Assembly: GCA_007922195.1 (NCBI GenBank)
Contig: ML682003.1
Location: 5,921,694 to 5,985,693, forward strand
Direction: 5' to 3'
Source of the DNA: Podocnemis expansa
Lineage: Eukaryota; Chordata; Testudines; Podocnemididae
DNA length: 64,000 nucleotides
In this document: in pieces, positions 38,901-47,276 of the stretch
Position numbering within the stretch: the first letter of the stretch is position 1
How the letters are laid out: each line of letters opens with the position of its first letter
Position numbers and translations under genes: made by a program
The notes under the pieces: generated by a model
Databases searched by the model: none
What the model saw: the letters and a program-made list of their open reading frames with translations, nothing else
Told to the model about the DNA's origin: nothing

Positions 38901-41082
38901 ACCCCCATACAGCTAAATTCTGAACCATGGAACCTTGCTGTTCCAGGCTTGAGCCTTACCAAGGCTCCCCAACGGACCTCAGTCCTGCCCACAGTCCACC
39001 CACCTCCCAAGGACAAGTTGCCTTTTACAGCAGAGTGCTCGACAGACTGCCACTGGCTGTAAACATTCAGTAGGGAATTGTTTGAGACCAAGAGCACCTC
39101 ATTTGCGACAAACCCCAAATGTGAACCCAAGTCAGCAGAGGCAAGCTTGGCCCAGGAATCATAGGAAGCCCACCTCTGCCTGCTGATGCACTCAGGTGCA
39201 ATATCTCTATGCATGGCTATTGTTCAGGCCCCTCATCCTCTGTCTCCGAGTGAGCTACAGACTAAAATCCTCTCCTGCTAAGCTAGTATGCCTGTCACTT
39301 TCAGATGCCCTGTCCCTCTTGCAACACAAAGAGGGGCCTCAGTGGACCCCTCCTTCCCCCACAGCTCTGCCCTCTCTCTGTGAACAGGAGCACACCAAGT
39401 ACTTACTGTGTATGGGGATGAACCATGGACGTGCTCCAAGGAGTACTGACGACTGTATTTAGGCATGGAATGTGCTGAACTGCTGTCGTTCAACATCAGG
39501 GGGCTGCAAGAGAAATCCAAATGTCCAAGAGTAAGTTACAGAGCTAGAGCTGCCTGACTTCAGGTGCTGCATCTCCCTGAGAATATAGGGCCAGACATCA
39601 GTCAGGTGGCCTACAGCTGGCTGCCCTAGGCAGGGAACCCCTTCCAAGATGCCAGTGACTGTGGTGGGGTGTGTGTGTGGAGTATAGCACAGCACAGCAA
39701 GGAAGTTTCCTTCTTCAGTCCATGCCTGTTGGGCAAAACTGAAAAGCCCACTGTGGCTTTTTAACACTTAGTGCAAAACGAACAAGGAGTCTGGTGACAC
39801 TTTTCAAGACTAAAAGATTTATTTATTGCATGAACTTTCATGGGAGAAAATCCCACTTCATCAGATGCTTTGACTCTTTGTTTGTTTTGCTGGCCTAGAC
39901 TAACATGGCTAGCCCTTTGGAACTTGTTTCCTGGTGCAATCGCTTAGCCTCACTGTTTGTCCTCTACTCTGCTCAGCTCCTACTGCCCAAAGACAGTTCA
40001 CCTAGTGCAATCACCACCCTGAGCACTTCTGTGTGCTCTTCACCATCTGTTCAGAGCTGGGACCTTCTCCCTCTAAATGGTTAGACAGTGCACAGCACAC
40101 CTCTGCAGTATCAAACGTCAGCAATTTAGGCTTGTAAGACCCCAGCCTTTGTGAGCTTTTCAATTTGCAGACCCATTTGTTACAACAGATTAAGAGAGAA
40201 AAGGGCGCAGAAGGAACTTTGTTGCTTCCTTTGCAAATCCTGCTGGGAAGCAGTAGAGATGTGGTTAGCTCTTTGGGGTGAGTGGCTTTGTTGGCTGTCC
40301 TCTGAAATGAGGCCGGATGGTAATTTGATGCCAGTGGCCCCTGCCCTGCTCCAGGATGCTGGGAAACACATTACAGAGGTGAGGGATGAAAAAGGAATCT
40401 CTTCCCAGTCACTGATCTAAAGCACTCGCCTTCCTTTCACACAGAGGGTCTTTATCTGGATGTCTGGAGGTAGACTTACATCTTTCTCTTCACTCCAAGA
40501 ATACGGTTTGACTGCACCAATGAAATCAAGAACTGGATAAGCTGTGGGGAGAAAAAAGAAATCCTGTTCTCATGATGTGTACAGTAGGCTAGAAAAAGTA
40601 AGGCATGAAGAGCTACAAGGTCCCTAAGCCAAGGGGTTCAGGGCAGGGTCAAAAGAGGACAAGGTGAAAATGGGGCAGACTTGTGCACTTGCAATGGTCT
40701 GTGGAGTGACAGGTTGAGTTTACAGGGGAAAGATACTAGGCACCAATTCAGTTCCACTTTACGACATGCCTGACAAGGGCTTATTCTCTGCTCACGGGCT
40801 GCCGATATCCATAGCAGCAGGAGAAGCTTGCTGCGTCTCAGAATCCACCTGTCTTACACAGAACTAGTCAATCACATACCCTTGCAATTCCATTCCCTCC
40901 TCTTGTCCAGAGACAGACCACAACAGCAGCAGGCAGCCTAACTGCTGAGGGCAGGGCAGAAGTTTCTGCAAGCACTCTCAAAGTTTGGGGAGCAGGCTGG
41001 ATTTACCTTATTGACGACTTTCTGTTGTTGAGCATGCTTCTGCCTCAAGCTGGCCACTTCCCTCCACAATGCCTCATTCTCG
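11773..41082 (-). CDS. HSF1: HSF1, heat shock transcription factor 1 (exons 5-13; C-terminal two thirds)
   Basis: HSF1 is the master activator of the heat shock response. It trimerises, enters the nucleus and binds heat shock elements upstream of chaperone genes. The visible coding parts are 41082-41007, 40541-40480, 39503-39407, 34299-34163, 32195-31971, 16881-16776, 16611-16546, 13092-13023 and 11978-11773. They total 1045 bp, or 347 residues plus stop, equivalent to human 164-529 (366 residues). In order they encode the end of HR-A/B ([16 protein letters not shown]...), the regulatory domain with the phospho-SUMO motif [11 protein letters not shown] ([17 protein letters not shown]), and the transactivation domain ending SKPKDPAVS. 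Every junction keeps frame and uses AG/GT. The C-terminal half separates it from HSF2 and HSF4. The DNA-binding domain (exons 1-4) is not in the window, so the model is 5' partial. Exon numbers follow the mammalian 13-exon gene. Confidence 0.97.
11979..13022. other. HSF1: HSF1 intron 12
   Basis: This 1.04 kb intron separates exons 12 and 13, with donor GTAAGA at its 13022 end. I see no repeat or RNA gene that I recognise. Several short open frames on both strands here are chance overlaps. Confidence 0.85.
13023..13092 (-). CDS. HSF1: HSF1 exon 12
   Basis: The 70-bp exon follows acceptor CTCTCCACAG and is followed by donor GTAAGA. It encodes [20 protein letters not shown] plus TDM, with one base left over for the glycine codon completed in exon 13. 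It corresponds to human IQELLSPQEPPRPPEAENSS. Exon size and phases match the mammalian gene. Confidence 0.95.
13093..16545. other. HSF1: HSF1 intron 11, contains an LTR
   Basis: This 3.45 kb intron holds a 610-bp LTR at 14688-15297, in antisense to HSF1. There is also a fragment like the left end of a hAT element near 13828-13870 (a diverged 'GTTCTCCAACTTTTTAAT' motif). C-runs occur at 13687-13696 and near 15119-15129. The remainder, about 13100-13820 and 13900-14687 on one side of the LTR and 15298-16545 on the other, shows nothing that I recognise. Confidence 0.8.
14688..15297 (+). mobile_element. Solo LTR, family copy 1 (antisense to HSF1)
   Basis: This 610-bp segment is about 85-90% alike by eye to 38066-38679. 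It begins TGTGATGAAGTAAG and ends in ...GTGACA, so it has the TG...CA termini of an LTR. AATAAA near 15042 sits about 250 bp from the 3' end, where a retroviral R/U5 boundary would place it. There is no internal gag, pol or env sequence beside it. The flanking 5-mers (AACGG and ACCCC) do not match, so the target duplication has decayed or the end is off by a few bases. The retroelement class (endogenous retrovirus or Gypsy) is not decided. Confidence 0.7.
16546..16611 (-). CDS. HSF1: HSF1 exon 11, the 66-bp exon that is alternatively spliced in mammals
   Basis: The exon is exactly 66 bp, phase 0 at both ends, and encodes the 22 residues [20 protein letters not shown] + AS. Acceptor is TCCTTTGGCAG and donor is GTGAGT. 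Mammalian HSF1 has alpha and beta forms that differ by a 66-bp, 22-residue exon next to HR-C. Size, phase and position here fit that exon, so skipping would keep the frame. Confidence 0.95.
16612..16775. other. HSF1: HSF1 intron 10 (short)
   Basis: A 164-bp intron with donor GTGAGT and acceptor TTTGGCAG. It is by far the shortest visible intron and sits just before the alternative exon. No repeat is seen. Confidence 0.9.
16776..16881 (-). CDS. HSF1: HSF1 exon 10, HR-C
   Basis: The 106-bp exon completes a split lysine codon and encodes [35 protein letters not shown]. This is HR-C, the C-terminal hydrophobic heptad region that folds back on HR-A/B and keeps the monomer silent. The heptad residues match the human sequence. 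Acceptor is TTGACACAG and donor is GTGAGT. Confidence 0.97.
17584..17864. mobile_element. Short hAT transposon with a perfect 8-bp target duplication
   Basis: The element is 281 bp. The left end reads CAGGGCTACCAGAT, and the reverse complement of the right end reads TAGGGTCACCAGATGTC, so the ends are inverted repeats. It is flanked by identical 8-mers, ATTACATA, at 17576-17583 and 17865-17872. There is no coding capacity. A diverged relative may lie at 47277-47711. Confidence 0.88.
21020..23300 (-). mobile_element. DIRS-type retroelement, degenerate ORF1 (Gag) remnant
   Basis: Several minus-strand frames, shifted against one another, together read like the Gag of vertebrate DIRS elements. 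Between 22326 and 21721 there is [20 protein letters not shown] and then [20 protein letters not shown]. From 21690 to 21347 there is [16 protein letters not shown], then SWLQASGL and [15 protein letters not shown]. Near 21325-21270 there is [14 protein letters not shown]. These are the conserved C-terminal Gag segments of the family. A serine-rich N-terminal part extends to about 23290. I did not see the DIRS reverse transcriptase or tyrosine recombinase, nor terminal inverted repeats, so it is a broken fragment. The same orientation as HSF1 means the pre-mRNA includes it as sense. Confidence 0.72.
24432..25255 (-). mobile_element. CR1 LINE, 3' part of ORF2 plus tail, same strand as HSF1
   Basis: The plus strand opens with the reverse-complemented CR1 3' tail (TCATAGAATATTAGGGTTGG). 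On the minus strand 24976-24776 reads [20 protein letters not shown] and then [20 protein letters not shown], typical of CR1 reverse transcriptase. Further on, 24689-24501 gives [18 protein letters not shown]. Frame breaks are present. The 164-codon plus-strand frame at 24635-25129 is its antisense shadow. Confidence 0.9.
28729..29001 (-). other. Unrecognised 90-codon open frame ending at a Penelope-like insertion
   Basis: The frame runs from a methionine at 29001 to a stop at 28729. It contains acidic and basic blocks, for example [20 protein letters not shown] and [20 protein letters not shown]. Composition looks more protein-like than the random frames nearby, and it is not low complexity. 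Its upstream end coincides with the left edge of the Penelope-like fragment at 29003, so it may be the remnant of an exon, a processed pseudogene or another transposon that was cut by that insertion. I do not recognise the protein and do not claim that it is expressed. Confidence 0.3.
29003..29550 (+). mobile_element. Penelope-like retroelement: C-terminal coding tail with inverted terminal piece
   Basis: The plus-strand frame at 29111-29269 reads [20 protein letters not shown] and then [20 protein letters not shown], followed by [12 protein letters not shown] and a stop. Just upstream, after one frameshift, is [19 protein letters not shown]. This is the pattern of the C-terminal end of the GIY-YIG endonuclease region of Penelope-like elements. 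After the stop comes a 3' region ending with AAGCTCATGCAATAAATAAA and a piece related to GACTCCTTGTTTGTT. At the left edge (29003-29035) the same terminal sequence is present in reverse (AACAAGGAGTCCTGG), so the copy is 5' truncated with an inverted terminal fragment, a known habit of this class. Confidence 0.65.
29807..30103 (+). other. Unrecognised 98-codon open frame
   Basis: An open plus-strand frame with wording such as [20 protein letters not shown] and [18 protein letters not shown]. No family is recognised and no splice signals are obvious. It is opposite to HSF1 and 260 bp from a Penelope-like insertion. It could be chance or a retroelement or gene remnant. Confidence 0.2.
30603..31025 (-). 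mobile_element. CR1 LINE 3' fragment, same strand as HSF1
   Basis: The plus strand reads as the reverse complement of a CR1 tail and ORF2 end. Markers are the 'GGCCAGAAAGAACCATTCCA' region at about 30622, ATTGCCAGTGATGGAGAATC near 30740 and CTTCCAGCCATTGGATTGTG near 30850. Approximate boundaries only. Confidence 0.85.
31971..32195 (-). CDS. HSF1: HSF1 exon 9, regulatory domain with phospho-SUMO motif
   Basis: The 225-bp exon encodes 74 full residues, from [18 protein letters not shown] to [10 protein letters not shown], plus split codons at both ends. IKEEPPSP keeps the SUMO acceptor lysine (human K298) and S303, and the S307 and S326 equivalents are also present (SP each). The serine equivalent to human S320 is alanine and the arginine at -3 is asparagine. 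The variable linker before [10 protein letters not shown] is about 15 residues shorter than in human, and three residues (human PLS, 288-290) are absent at the 5' edge. Acceptor is TTTCCTCAAG and donor is GTAAGT. Confidence 0.96.
32196..34162. other. HSF1: HSF1 intron 8
   Basis: A 1.97 kb intron with a 17-base G run on the plus strand at 33076-33092. I saw no element that I recognise; the rest looks unique. Confidence 0.85.
33076..33092. repeat. Poly(G) run, 17 bases
   Basis: Seventeen consecutive G on the plus strand inside HSF1 intron 8, hence a C run in the HSF1 pre-mRNA. Likely hard to sequence and length-variable. Confidence 0.95.
34163..34299 (-). CDS. HSF1: HSF1 exon 8, regulatory domain
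   Basis: The 137-bp exon encodes [20 protein letters not shown], then [20 protein letters not shown] and GSLDE, with a split arginine codon at the 3' end. This is the serine/proline-rich regulatory segment, corresponding to human residues 242-287. Acceptor is CATTTCAG and donor is GTACTG. Confidence 0.96.
34640..34828 (+). mobile_element. CR1/L3-type LINE 3' tail, antisense to HSF1
   Basis: The end reads GGGCTAGCTGGACCACTGGT followed by CTGCCCTAGTGTGGCTGTTC and TTATGTTCTC. That is the sense 3' tail shared by reptilian CR1/L3 elements. The left edge is approximate. It is one of only two LINE fragments in this window that face away from the HSF1 direction. Confidence 0.75.
37494..37700. mobile_element. 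Short hAT transposon with 8-bp target duplication
   Basis: The 207-bp element has inverted ends CAGTGGTTCCCAAC (left) and CAGTATTTCCCAAC (reverse complement of the right). The flanking 8-mers are GTCCACAG at 37486-37493 and GTCTACAG at 37701-37708, matching at 7 of 8. It has no coding capacity. It appears to have inserted into an older repeat whose TGTCTACA motif is at 37447. Confidence 0.86.
38066..38679 (+). mobile_element. Solo LTR, family copy 2, with 5-bp target duplication
   Basis: This 614-bp LTR begins TGTGATGAAG and ends CCACGACA. It is flanked by CAAAC at 38061-38065 and at 38680-38684, a 5-bp duplication of the kind made by retroviral-type integrases. AATAAA is near 38425. No internal coding region adjoins it, so it is a recombined solo LTR. 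It lies antisense to HSF1. The related copy is at 14688-15297. Confidence 0.83.
39407..39503 (-). CDS. HSF1: HSF1 exon 7
   Basis: The 97-bp exon completes a split isoleucine codon and encodes [20 protein letters not shown] then [12 protein letters not shown]. It covers human residues 210-241 at the start of the regulatory domain. The RQYSLEH stretch keeps the serine equivalent to human S230, a calcium/calmodulin kinase type site. Acceptor is CTCTTGCAG and donor is GTAAGT. Confidence 0.97.
39504..40479. other. HSF1: HSF1 intron 6, contains a Penelope-like fragment
   Basis: A 976-bp intron with a Penelope-like terminal fragment at 39776-39925. The remainder shows nothing I recognise. Confidence 0.85.
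39776..39925 (-). mobile_element. Penelope-like terminal fragment with hammerhead-like core
   Basis: The left side is the reverse complement of the repeat end (AACAAGGAGTCTGGTGACAC). Then, read on the minus strand, 39864-39836 gives CTGATGA, a 6-bp stem GTGGGA/TCCCAT, and GAAA. The right side (39875-39920) carries a plus-strand end with CTTTGTTTGTTTTGCTGGCC and then ACTAACATGGCTAG. So two oppositely oriented pieces meet here. The order CTGATGA-stem-GAAA is the conserved core of hammerhead ribozymes, which Penelope-like elements are known to carry. An additional A after CTGATGA and no clear stem I weaken the fit. Confidence 0.5.
40480..40541 (-). CDS. HSF1: HSF1 exon 6, end of HR-B
   Basis: The 62-bp exon encodes [20 protein letters not shown] and two bases of the next isoleucine codon. 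It is the last part of HR-A/B and a basic KRK stretch that belongs to the bipartite nuclear localisation signal in this family. Acceptor is CTCCCCACAG and donor is GTAAGT. It is identical to the human peptide in this stretch. Confidence 0.97.
40542..41006. other. HSF1: HSF1 intron 5
   Basis: A 465-bp intron with donor GTAAAT and acceptor CCCCACAG. No repeat is recognised. Confidence 0.9.
41007..41082 (-). CDS. HSF1: HSF1 exon 5, HR-A/B coiled coil (first exon in this window)
   Basis: The 76-bp exon starts with the last base of a codon expected to be histidine (human His163) and encodes [20 protein letters not shown] then KVVNK. It is part of HR-A/B, whose leucine-zipper heptads drive trimerisation. 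The final lysine corresponds to human K188. Acceptor is CTTCTTGCAG. Because it begins with a partial codon and has a splice acceptor, more coding exons must lie upstream. Confidence 0.97.
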
Positions 41083-41911
41083 CTGCAAGAAGGAGAAGAC
41101 TGTCAGACTGGAGAGTGCTGCCTTTGGGGGTAATCATGGGAAAGCTGTAGCCAGACTGCAGCCGTCTCCAGACACCAGCTCATTTATGAGCTCTTGGGGA
41201 CTGAACGAACCCTTTCTTTAATCATTCATTTTTCTCTGCAATTATTTTCACTTGCAGAAAAACTGCAGCTGGGCTGGATATTACAAACAGTAACACACAG
41301 ATATACACACACAGATCTGAACTCTGTATCTGCGGTAACCCAACAGGCAGGGGCGCTGCCTGGACCCTACTGAACAAACTCAGCTACCCATGTCTTTGGC
41401 TGTTGTAGAGACAAATGGGTTCTGAGGGAGACAACTCCAGCCCCAGAAACTGCATGGGGCTGACCATCAGTTTCAGTTAACTTTCTTTGATCTCTGGTTG
41501 TGAAGCTTATGCCCTGAGGAAATTAATCCCTATCCCTGGGTTGTGTTCCTGCCGCACCAGTCCCCTAGCGGCCGAGCCCTGGATTGAGCTTTTCTATAGC
41601 TACATTCCAAGTAGCAGTGACTAGTTTCTCTGCATTATGTTAGCATTACTCCACATGGAAAACTAAACCAACAACTTTCTTTCTCATTGTTCCGAGCCCA
41701 TGAAGATATTGCAAATGGGTGGGTTGTGTTCAACTGAGTTGTACTGACGTGTAAATGTTGCTTAAAACCTCAATGCCAGATCACCCTCTAAGCAGTCCCA
41801 AAATTTCAAGCCCTTTTTGTAATCCCGCCTGTCCTTGTTAGGCATGTTGCTATTTCTGCAGCTGAAGATATAAATTTGCTCTTAGATTTCCACACATTCC
41901 ATAAATTCCTG

Positions 41912-43412
41912 GATTCAGAGGCCAGGAGGAAGCACTGTGATCATATAGGCCAACCTCCTTAATGGCACAGGTAAGAGAACTTCCCCATGGAATTCCCAGC
42001 AGGTTTAAAAATTGCCAGTGATGGAGAATCTACTTACCCCACACCCCTTGTTAAGTTGTTCAAATGGTTATTTCCTCTCTGACTTTGCCTTGCTTCAGCT
42101 TTCACCCCTTGGATCTTGTCATATTTTTCTCTGCTAGCTGGAATGGCTAGTCATTAAATATTTGTTTCCCATACAGATACTTACAGACTGTGACCAAACA
42201 ACCCCTTTAACCTTCTCTTTGGTAAGCTATACAGCTCAAGCTCCTTGAGCATCACTCACCGTAAGATGTTTTCAGCCCTTTAATCATTTACAGGGCTCTT
42301 CTCAAACACTCTCCACTTGATCAGCATCATCCTGGAATTGGACCCAGGATTCCAGCAGCAGCCGCCCCAGTGCCAAGTGCAATGGTAAAAGACTCCCTTT
42401 GCTCCTACTTTAGAAGCCCCTGTTTAAGCATGCCAGGACTGCATCAGTTCTTTTGGTCACAGCATTGTAGTGGGAGCTCACATCTGGCTAATTCTTCATA
42501 CCACAATCCTCAAATCCTGTTCATAGCTTCTGGGATAGAAGCCCCTTCATTGCAAGTGCAGCCTGCACTCTTCATTCCCAGCTGTAGACACTGACCTCCA
42601 GCCACGTTCAAACACACAGAGCTTGTTGGCACCCAGCTTACCAAGCGACCCAGGCCACTATGTGTAGGCAAACCGTCCTCTTCACTGTCTACCACTCCCC
42701 CAATTATTCTGTCACCTGCAAATTTTATCACTTTTTCTCCTTTTCTTTTCATTCAATCCTTGCAGAACCCTACTAGAAACACAACTGGTAGAGCTCAAAA
42801 TGGGGAATTATTGACCAATCAGCCTGTTTTTAATCAATTTAACGTGTGCCATGTTATTCAACTTCATTCTAGCCTTTGGATCAAAACAACATGCAGAGCA
42901 AAATCAAATGCCTTACAGAAGCTTAAGTGTATTACATCCACAACACTATCTTTTTAGATAAAAGATCCCAAGTTAGATCTGACAGACTATCTTCCAAAAT
43001 GTCAGGTTGATTAGAAATTACATTCTCCTTATCACTGGAGACTCATATCAGCCATTCCGTTATTAATGTCTGACTGAGAACTTTATAATCACCCAGATCA
43101 GAGTACCTATCCTGTTAAAATATGGGCACAACTTTGGCTTTCTTCAACTCTCCTGGAACCTCTCTGATGTTGTGAAACCTGCTTCTAAAGACTGGTTCGG
43201 CAAGCTCTTCATCCAGCTCTATTTAAATGCCTGGATGCAAGTTCTCTGGACCTAGAGATTTCAAACTGCTGTTAAATATCCTCCAGAGAGTTCACAGTGC
43301 AATGGCTTGTCATCACCATATGACAGAACCACAGCATCTGTTTTCCCTAAACACAGAGCAGGAATATTTATTGAACACTACTGCCTTTTCTGCACTAGGG
43401 TTCACAAACTGG
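41912..43412 (-). mobile_element. CR1 LINE fragment, same strand as HSF1
   Basis: The plus strand reads as the reverse complement of CR1: tail and 3' part at 41912-42300 (GTGATCATATAGGCCAACCT, ATTGCCAGTGATGGAGAATC), then ORF2 at 42300-43410 (for example AACGTGTGCCATGTTATTCA and ATATTTATTGAACACTACTG). It ends near 43412, where a LINE tail of opposite orientation begins. Frame breaks are frequent. Confidence 0.87.
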
Positions 43413-43424
43413 TGAGATAAATGA

Positions 43425-43875
43425 TTTGAGGCTTAGGAAGACTTACGCATGAAGAGACCATGGAAAGACTGGGTGACTTTGGGGCAGGGAGAAGCAAGAG
43501 GGGACGCAAAAAAGCACGACAGAATAATGAAAGGTACTATTATACAAAATTAACAAGTGGAACATATTTCATACATCACACACAATTTGTGAAACATGGT
43601 GCCACTAAATATCTGAGGCCAAGAGACACTGAAGGATTAGACATCTTACGGTACATGGGCAATAAGAACAGCCCCAGTTACAAGGAGATAGCACTCAGGC
43701 TTCAAGACCAAGATAAGAGATCTGAATGCATTACACAGCACATAGCAAACAGCTTCTCTTCTGATTGCCATCAGGGGAATCCAACATCCTCAGCAATCAG
43801 GCCTGATGAGGGACTCCTGGGTGGGGTGACTGACTGCCCATCACTTTAAACCTCCCTGGCCAGTGGAGCAGCTGC
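43425..43875 (+). mobile_element. Possible L3/CR1-like LINE 3' end in opposite orientation
   Basis: An open frame of 129 codons (43460-43849) includes NERYYYTKLTSGTYFIHHTQ and FVKHGATKYLRPRDTEGLD. This resembles the translated 3' part of L2/L3/CR1-type LINEs, where a pattern like 'TTTTTCACACAA...TGGAACTCATTGCCACAA' follows the reverse transcriptase end. The open frame survives by chance or because the copy is young. I am not certain of the family. Confidence 0.35.
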
Positions 43876-46800
43876 AGATCTTCCAGGTGCAGGACCTGGC
43901 AGCCAGTTAGAACAGGAGCCCTCTGGCCCAGGCCCCCAGGACATCTCTGCTGCAACAAAAGACCTGTGGCACTGGCATAGCTGCAGCAGGGCTCAGAGCC
44001 TGGACTCCAGCCTGAGCAAATGCCTACGCTGCACTTCTTAGCTCCACAGTTGGCCCAGGCTCTCAGACTAGGTATAGGTGAGTTTACTTACAGGGCTGAC
44101 CTACTCACAGAGGGTCTGTGAACACCTTCTGAAGAGGGTCTGTAAAGTGCCCACATTTTCCTCGAGACAGCATGTTTGATGGGGTCAGAACAAAGGGAAC
44201 AATCTGACTGTGGCAGCTACGCCTCATCCAGCCCAGGATGAAGCTTCTGGGGTTTACTGAGCTCTTACCACTGATGCCTGAAAGCCAAAGGAAGAGCCTG
44301 CAGCCCTACTTTTGGTGCTGAGCTCCAGATCATCAGCCAGTTGGAAACAAGCATTTTTTTCCAGGAACGACCCTGCCCACGATGCCTGAGACACATCTAA
44401 GCAGCACAAATAAGGCTAAAGTCCTAGATGCCAAACCTAGTAACAAACAACAAAAGACAGGGCCAGAGAGCATAACTGCCTAGGAGAGAGAGGGAGAAAA
44501 AACTAAAGAAAGGTCCATGAATAGTTAAAATGTTTTGAAATCAGGAGAAAGGGCTTTAATCTTTCCTTTAGCATAGAGTTTTACAAGGCAATTAAATACT
44601 GGTGAAGAGTTTATAAGGACCAGTTTCAAATGTTTCATTTCAGGGGCTATTAAAAGTTCCTACAAGTGTTGTATATATACAATATTTTATAGCACATAAA
44701 CTCCACCCCTCTCTGCACCTGGCTCTTTGAAAACCCTGCTCCCCAGCGAGCACTAACACCTGGGGTCACACGTTTTGTATTTAAGACCCTGGGTGAGGAG
44801 CTGAGGGGCAACAGTTCTGAATTCAAGGCAGGGAGGAGGGCTAACTGTACAAGGGGTTTGTGACTCAGCTCCAGAGGTAGCTATACAGAGCTGTACCATC
44901 CAGACCTCTGCAAAGGGAGGTGGTGGAGACCAAGTTAACTCTTTAGCTCTTACCATGCAGGGCTGCTGTCCCTTGCATCCCCCTCAGGGTCTAAAGTAAC
45001 ATGAAACATATTTGCATTCAGAGCAGCTGGCTAGAATTATCCAGGTCTTTCACACAGATCATGAAAAGTCCCAGAACAGGGCAGCCCTTCTCAGCTGGAA
45101 GAAAAGTGGGGTGTGTAGACCGGAGCCACTTAAGGGGGGCAGCTATAATGGGGATGGGGACCAGTACAAAACCCTCAGCACAGATTTGTTCCACAGTAGG
45201 TCTGGGGAGACTCCCCCCCGCCCCCGCAATTTTCTTGCTACATGCTTATACTCCGGTGCGTTCCCACTTCACAGAGCTTTGGTGACTCGGCACAGAGCCA
45301 GAGATACAGGTCTAGTCAGAAAAAAGGAGCATCTTTATTTTTCATCTCTCCAAGGATGCCTACCCTGCAGCCTCCTAGCCCGGGTAGATAGACCTGAGCT
45401 AGCATGCTAAAAATAACCATGTAGACAGGATGGCACCAGAGCCACTTGTGCTAGGCCCCAGCCAAGTCCACAGGCCCATGCTGCACCGTTCTAACAGCTG
45501 TTTTCAGTGTACCAGCATGAGTACGTCTTCTAGCTGCAGCAGAGACAGGACCCAAGAAGGCTGTGATCATCCTCAGTGGGAGCCCTCAGCACCGCTGGAG
45601 CATGGCATTCGTTAGCTCTTGAAGCCAGAAGAGGCAGTCATTTGTTACAAAAGGGCTCAAAAAGGTCCTCGGAGAACAGCCTCTCCTATCTGAAATACCC
45701 AGTAGTCTTTCTAGGGCAGATTAGCCGTCCTTCAGCTCCTAACCCTAACCCAGAGATCAGTTTTAAGGCTACTACCTGCTGGAACAAGTTAACCCACAAC
45801 CAAGGACAAGGTTGGCAACCATTTTTGTTTATACTGACATGGTAAACCTTTCAGTGACATCAGCATAAATACCACGAACAATATAATAATGTCACACAAG
45901 CATGCGCTCATATGCAATGTTTTATTCCCAGGAATTTGGAATTATACTATTCGTTTAGCTGCACTTAGTTGATCAATTGGGTTCTTTGGGTATGTGAAAT
46001 AATAGAAATGATAAAGTCATGATGGGTGTAGTTTAATGATAGAAGTGGCTCTGAATGATGACAATCAATGTCAAAATATGTTTTATTTCTAATCAATTTT
46101 ATTGACATTTTAATTAACTTATGGATTTACTGACTGTTAAAATTGCTCATTTTTTTTTAATCAGCAAATTTACTGACACTTGGCAACTTTGCCCATAACT
46201 GAAATTTCCCATCAACCACCCTGCTTTTTAAACAAAATGCAATGTTACCAATTCAAAATTTTAATCACAACTAGACTCAGTTCTGGTGTTTTTCATAAAG
46301 CTCAGCTTTCTAGAGACAGCTGATTAGATGAGAACCTCATTTTTCATTTTTACTGTTTGTAAAGCACAGTTCTAAGCCTCATGGTTGCAGAGAAAAGCTT
46401 GAAAAGGTGGATGCTAAATGCCTGAAGACAAGAAAAAGATCCCAATATGTATTCCTTTCCAAAACCCCTGGATTTGGGGCTCTCAAACACTTGGGGATTA
46501 AAACACTGAAAAAACATTTTCAGTTCTGCATATTCCAATATGTTTTATCCACTGTGGTTTATAGTTTAGATTGCACTGTGGTGTTTTTCTATCTTTGACA
46601 ACCTGTCTGCCCTATGCAAATGTCTCTGGAATACATGTTGGAATCTAAAACACAAACTAAGCAAGGAATAAAACCTGAGACAGGGTGCAGAGAACTTCCA
46701 TGGTAATAGCCAGCACATTCTATTCAATGCAAAATGATGAGTACAATATCAGATTTCAAGTACACAAATCATAAATCAGAACTGAGGTTGTTGCCTCAGT

Positions 46801-47276
46801 ATCATTAACTACGGCCTTGCAAGTAGTTCCATAGCATTTCAGCTCATTATAAGGTCACACAGTATGCCCATCATACTAAAGAGTGCCAGGACCATACCCC
46901 TACAGCTGTAGAACACAGTTTTTTCATTTTCTTGTAGGGTATGGTTTGCAGGACACTACACCACATTGCACACAGTTGTGCAACCACAAGGGCTATCCCA
47001 ACCCTAGTGTAGGTGAAGGGCAAGTTTACGAATGATAGCATCGTGGCCTGAATTCCAGCTTAGGGAACTATATTTTTCCTGCCTAAATTCTTCCAGCAGT
47101 TTCATGTAGAAACAGTGTTCTTCCCAAGCTGCCCCACTCCTATGTGCTGTAATGCAGTCACAATAGTGGCTCCACGCCAACAGTGGGGGAAATTTCCATA
47201 TCTTACTGTGTGCATAAACACACTATACCTACAGACATAGTTTGGGTTTATGGCCCACATTTTGGACGGCTGTACG

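Larger units (their letters stand above)
34300..39406. other. HSF1: HSF1 intron 7 (5.1 kb)
   Basis: This intron carries a CR1/L3-like tail in antisense to HSF1 (34640-34828), a short hAT element (37494-37700) and the second LTR copy (38066-38679). A 12-base G run lies at 38292-38303 inside the LTR. The stretch 34829-37493 contains nothing I can name. Confidence 0.85.
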
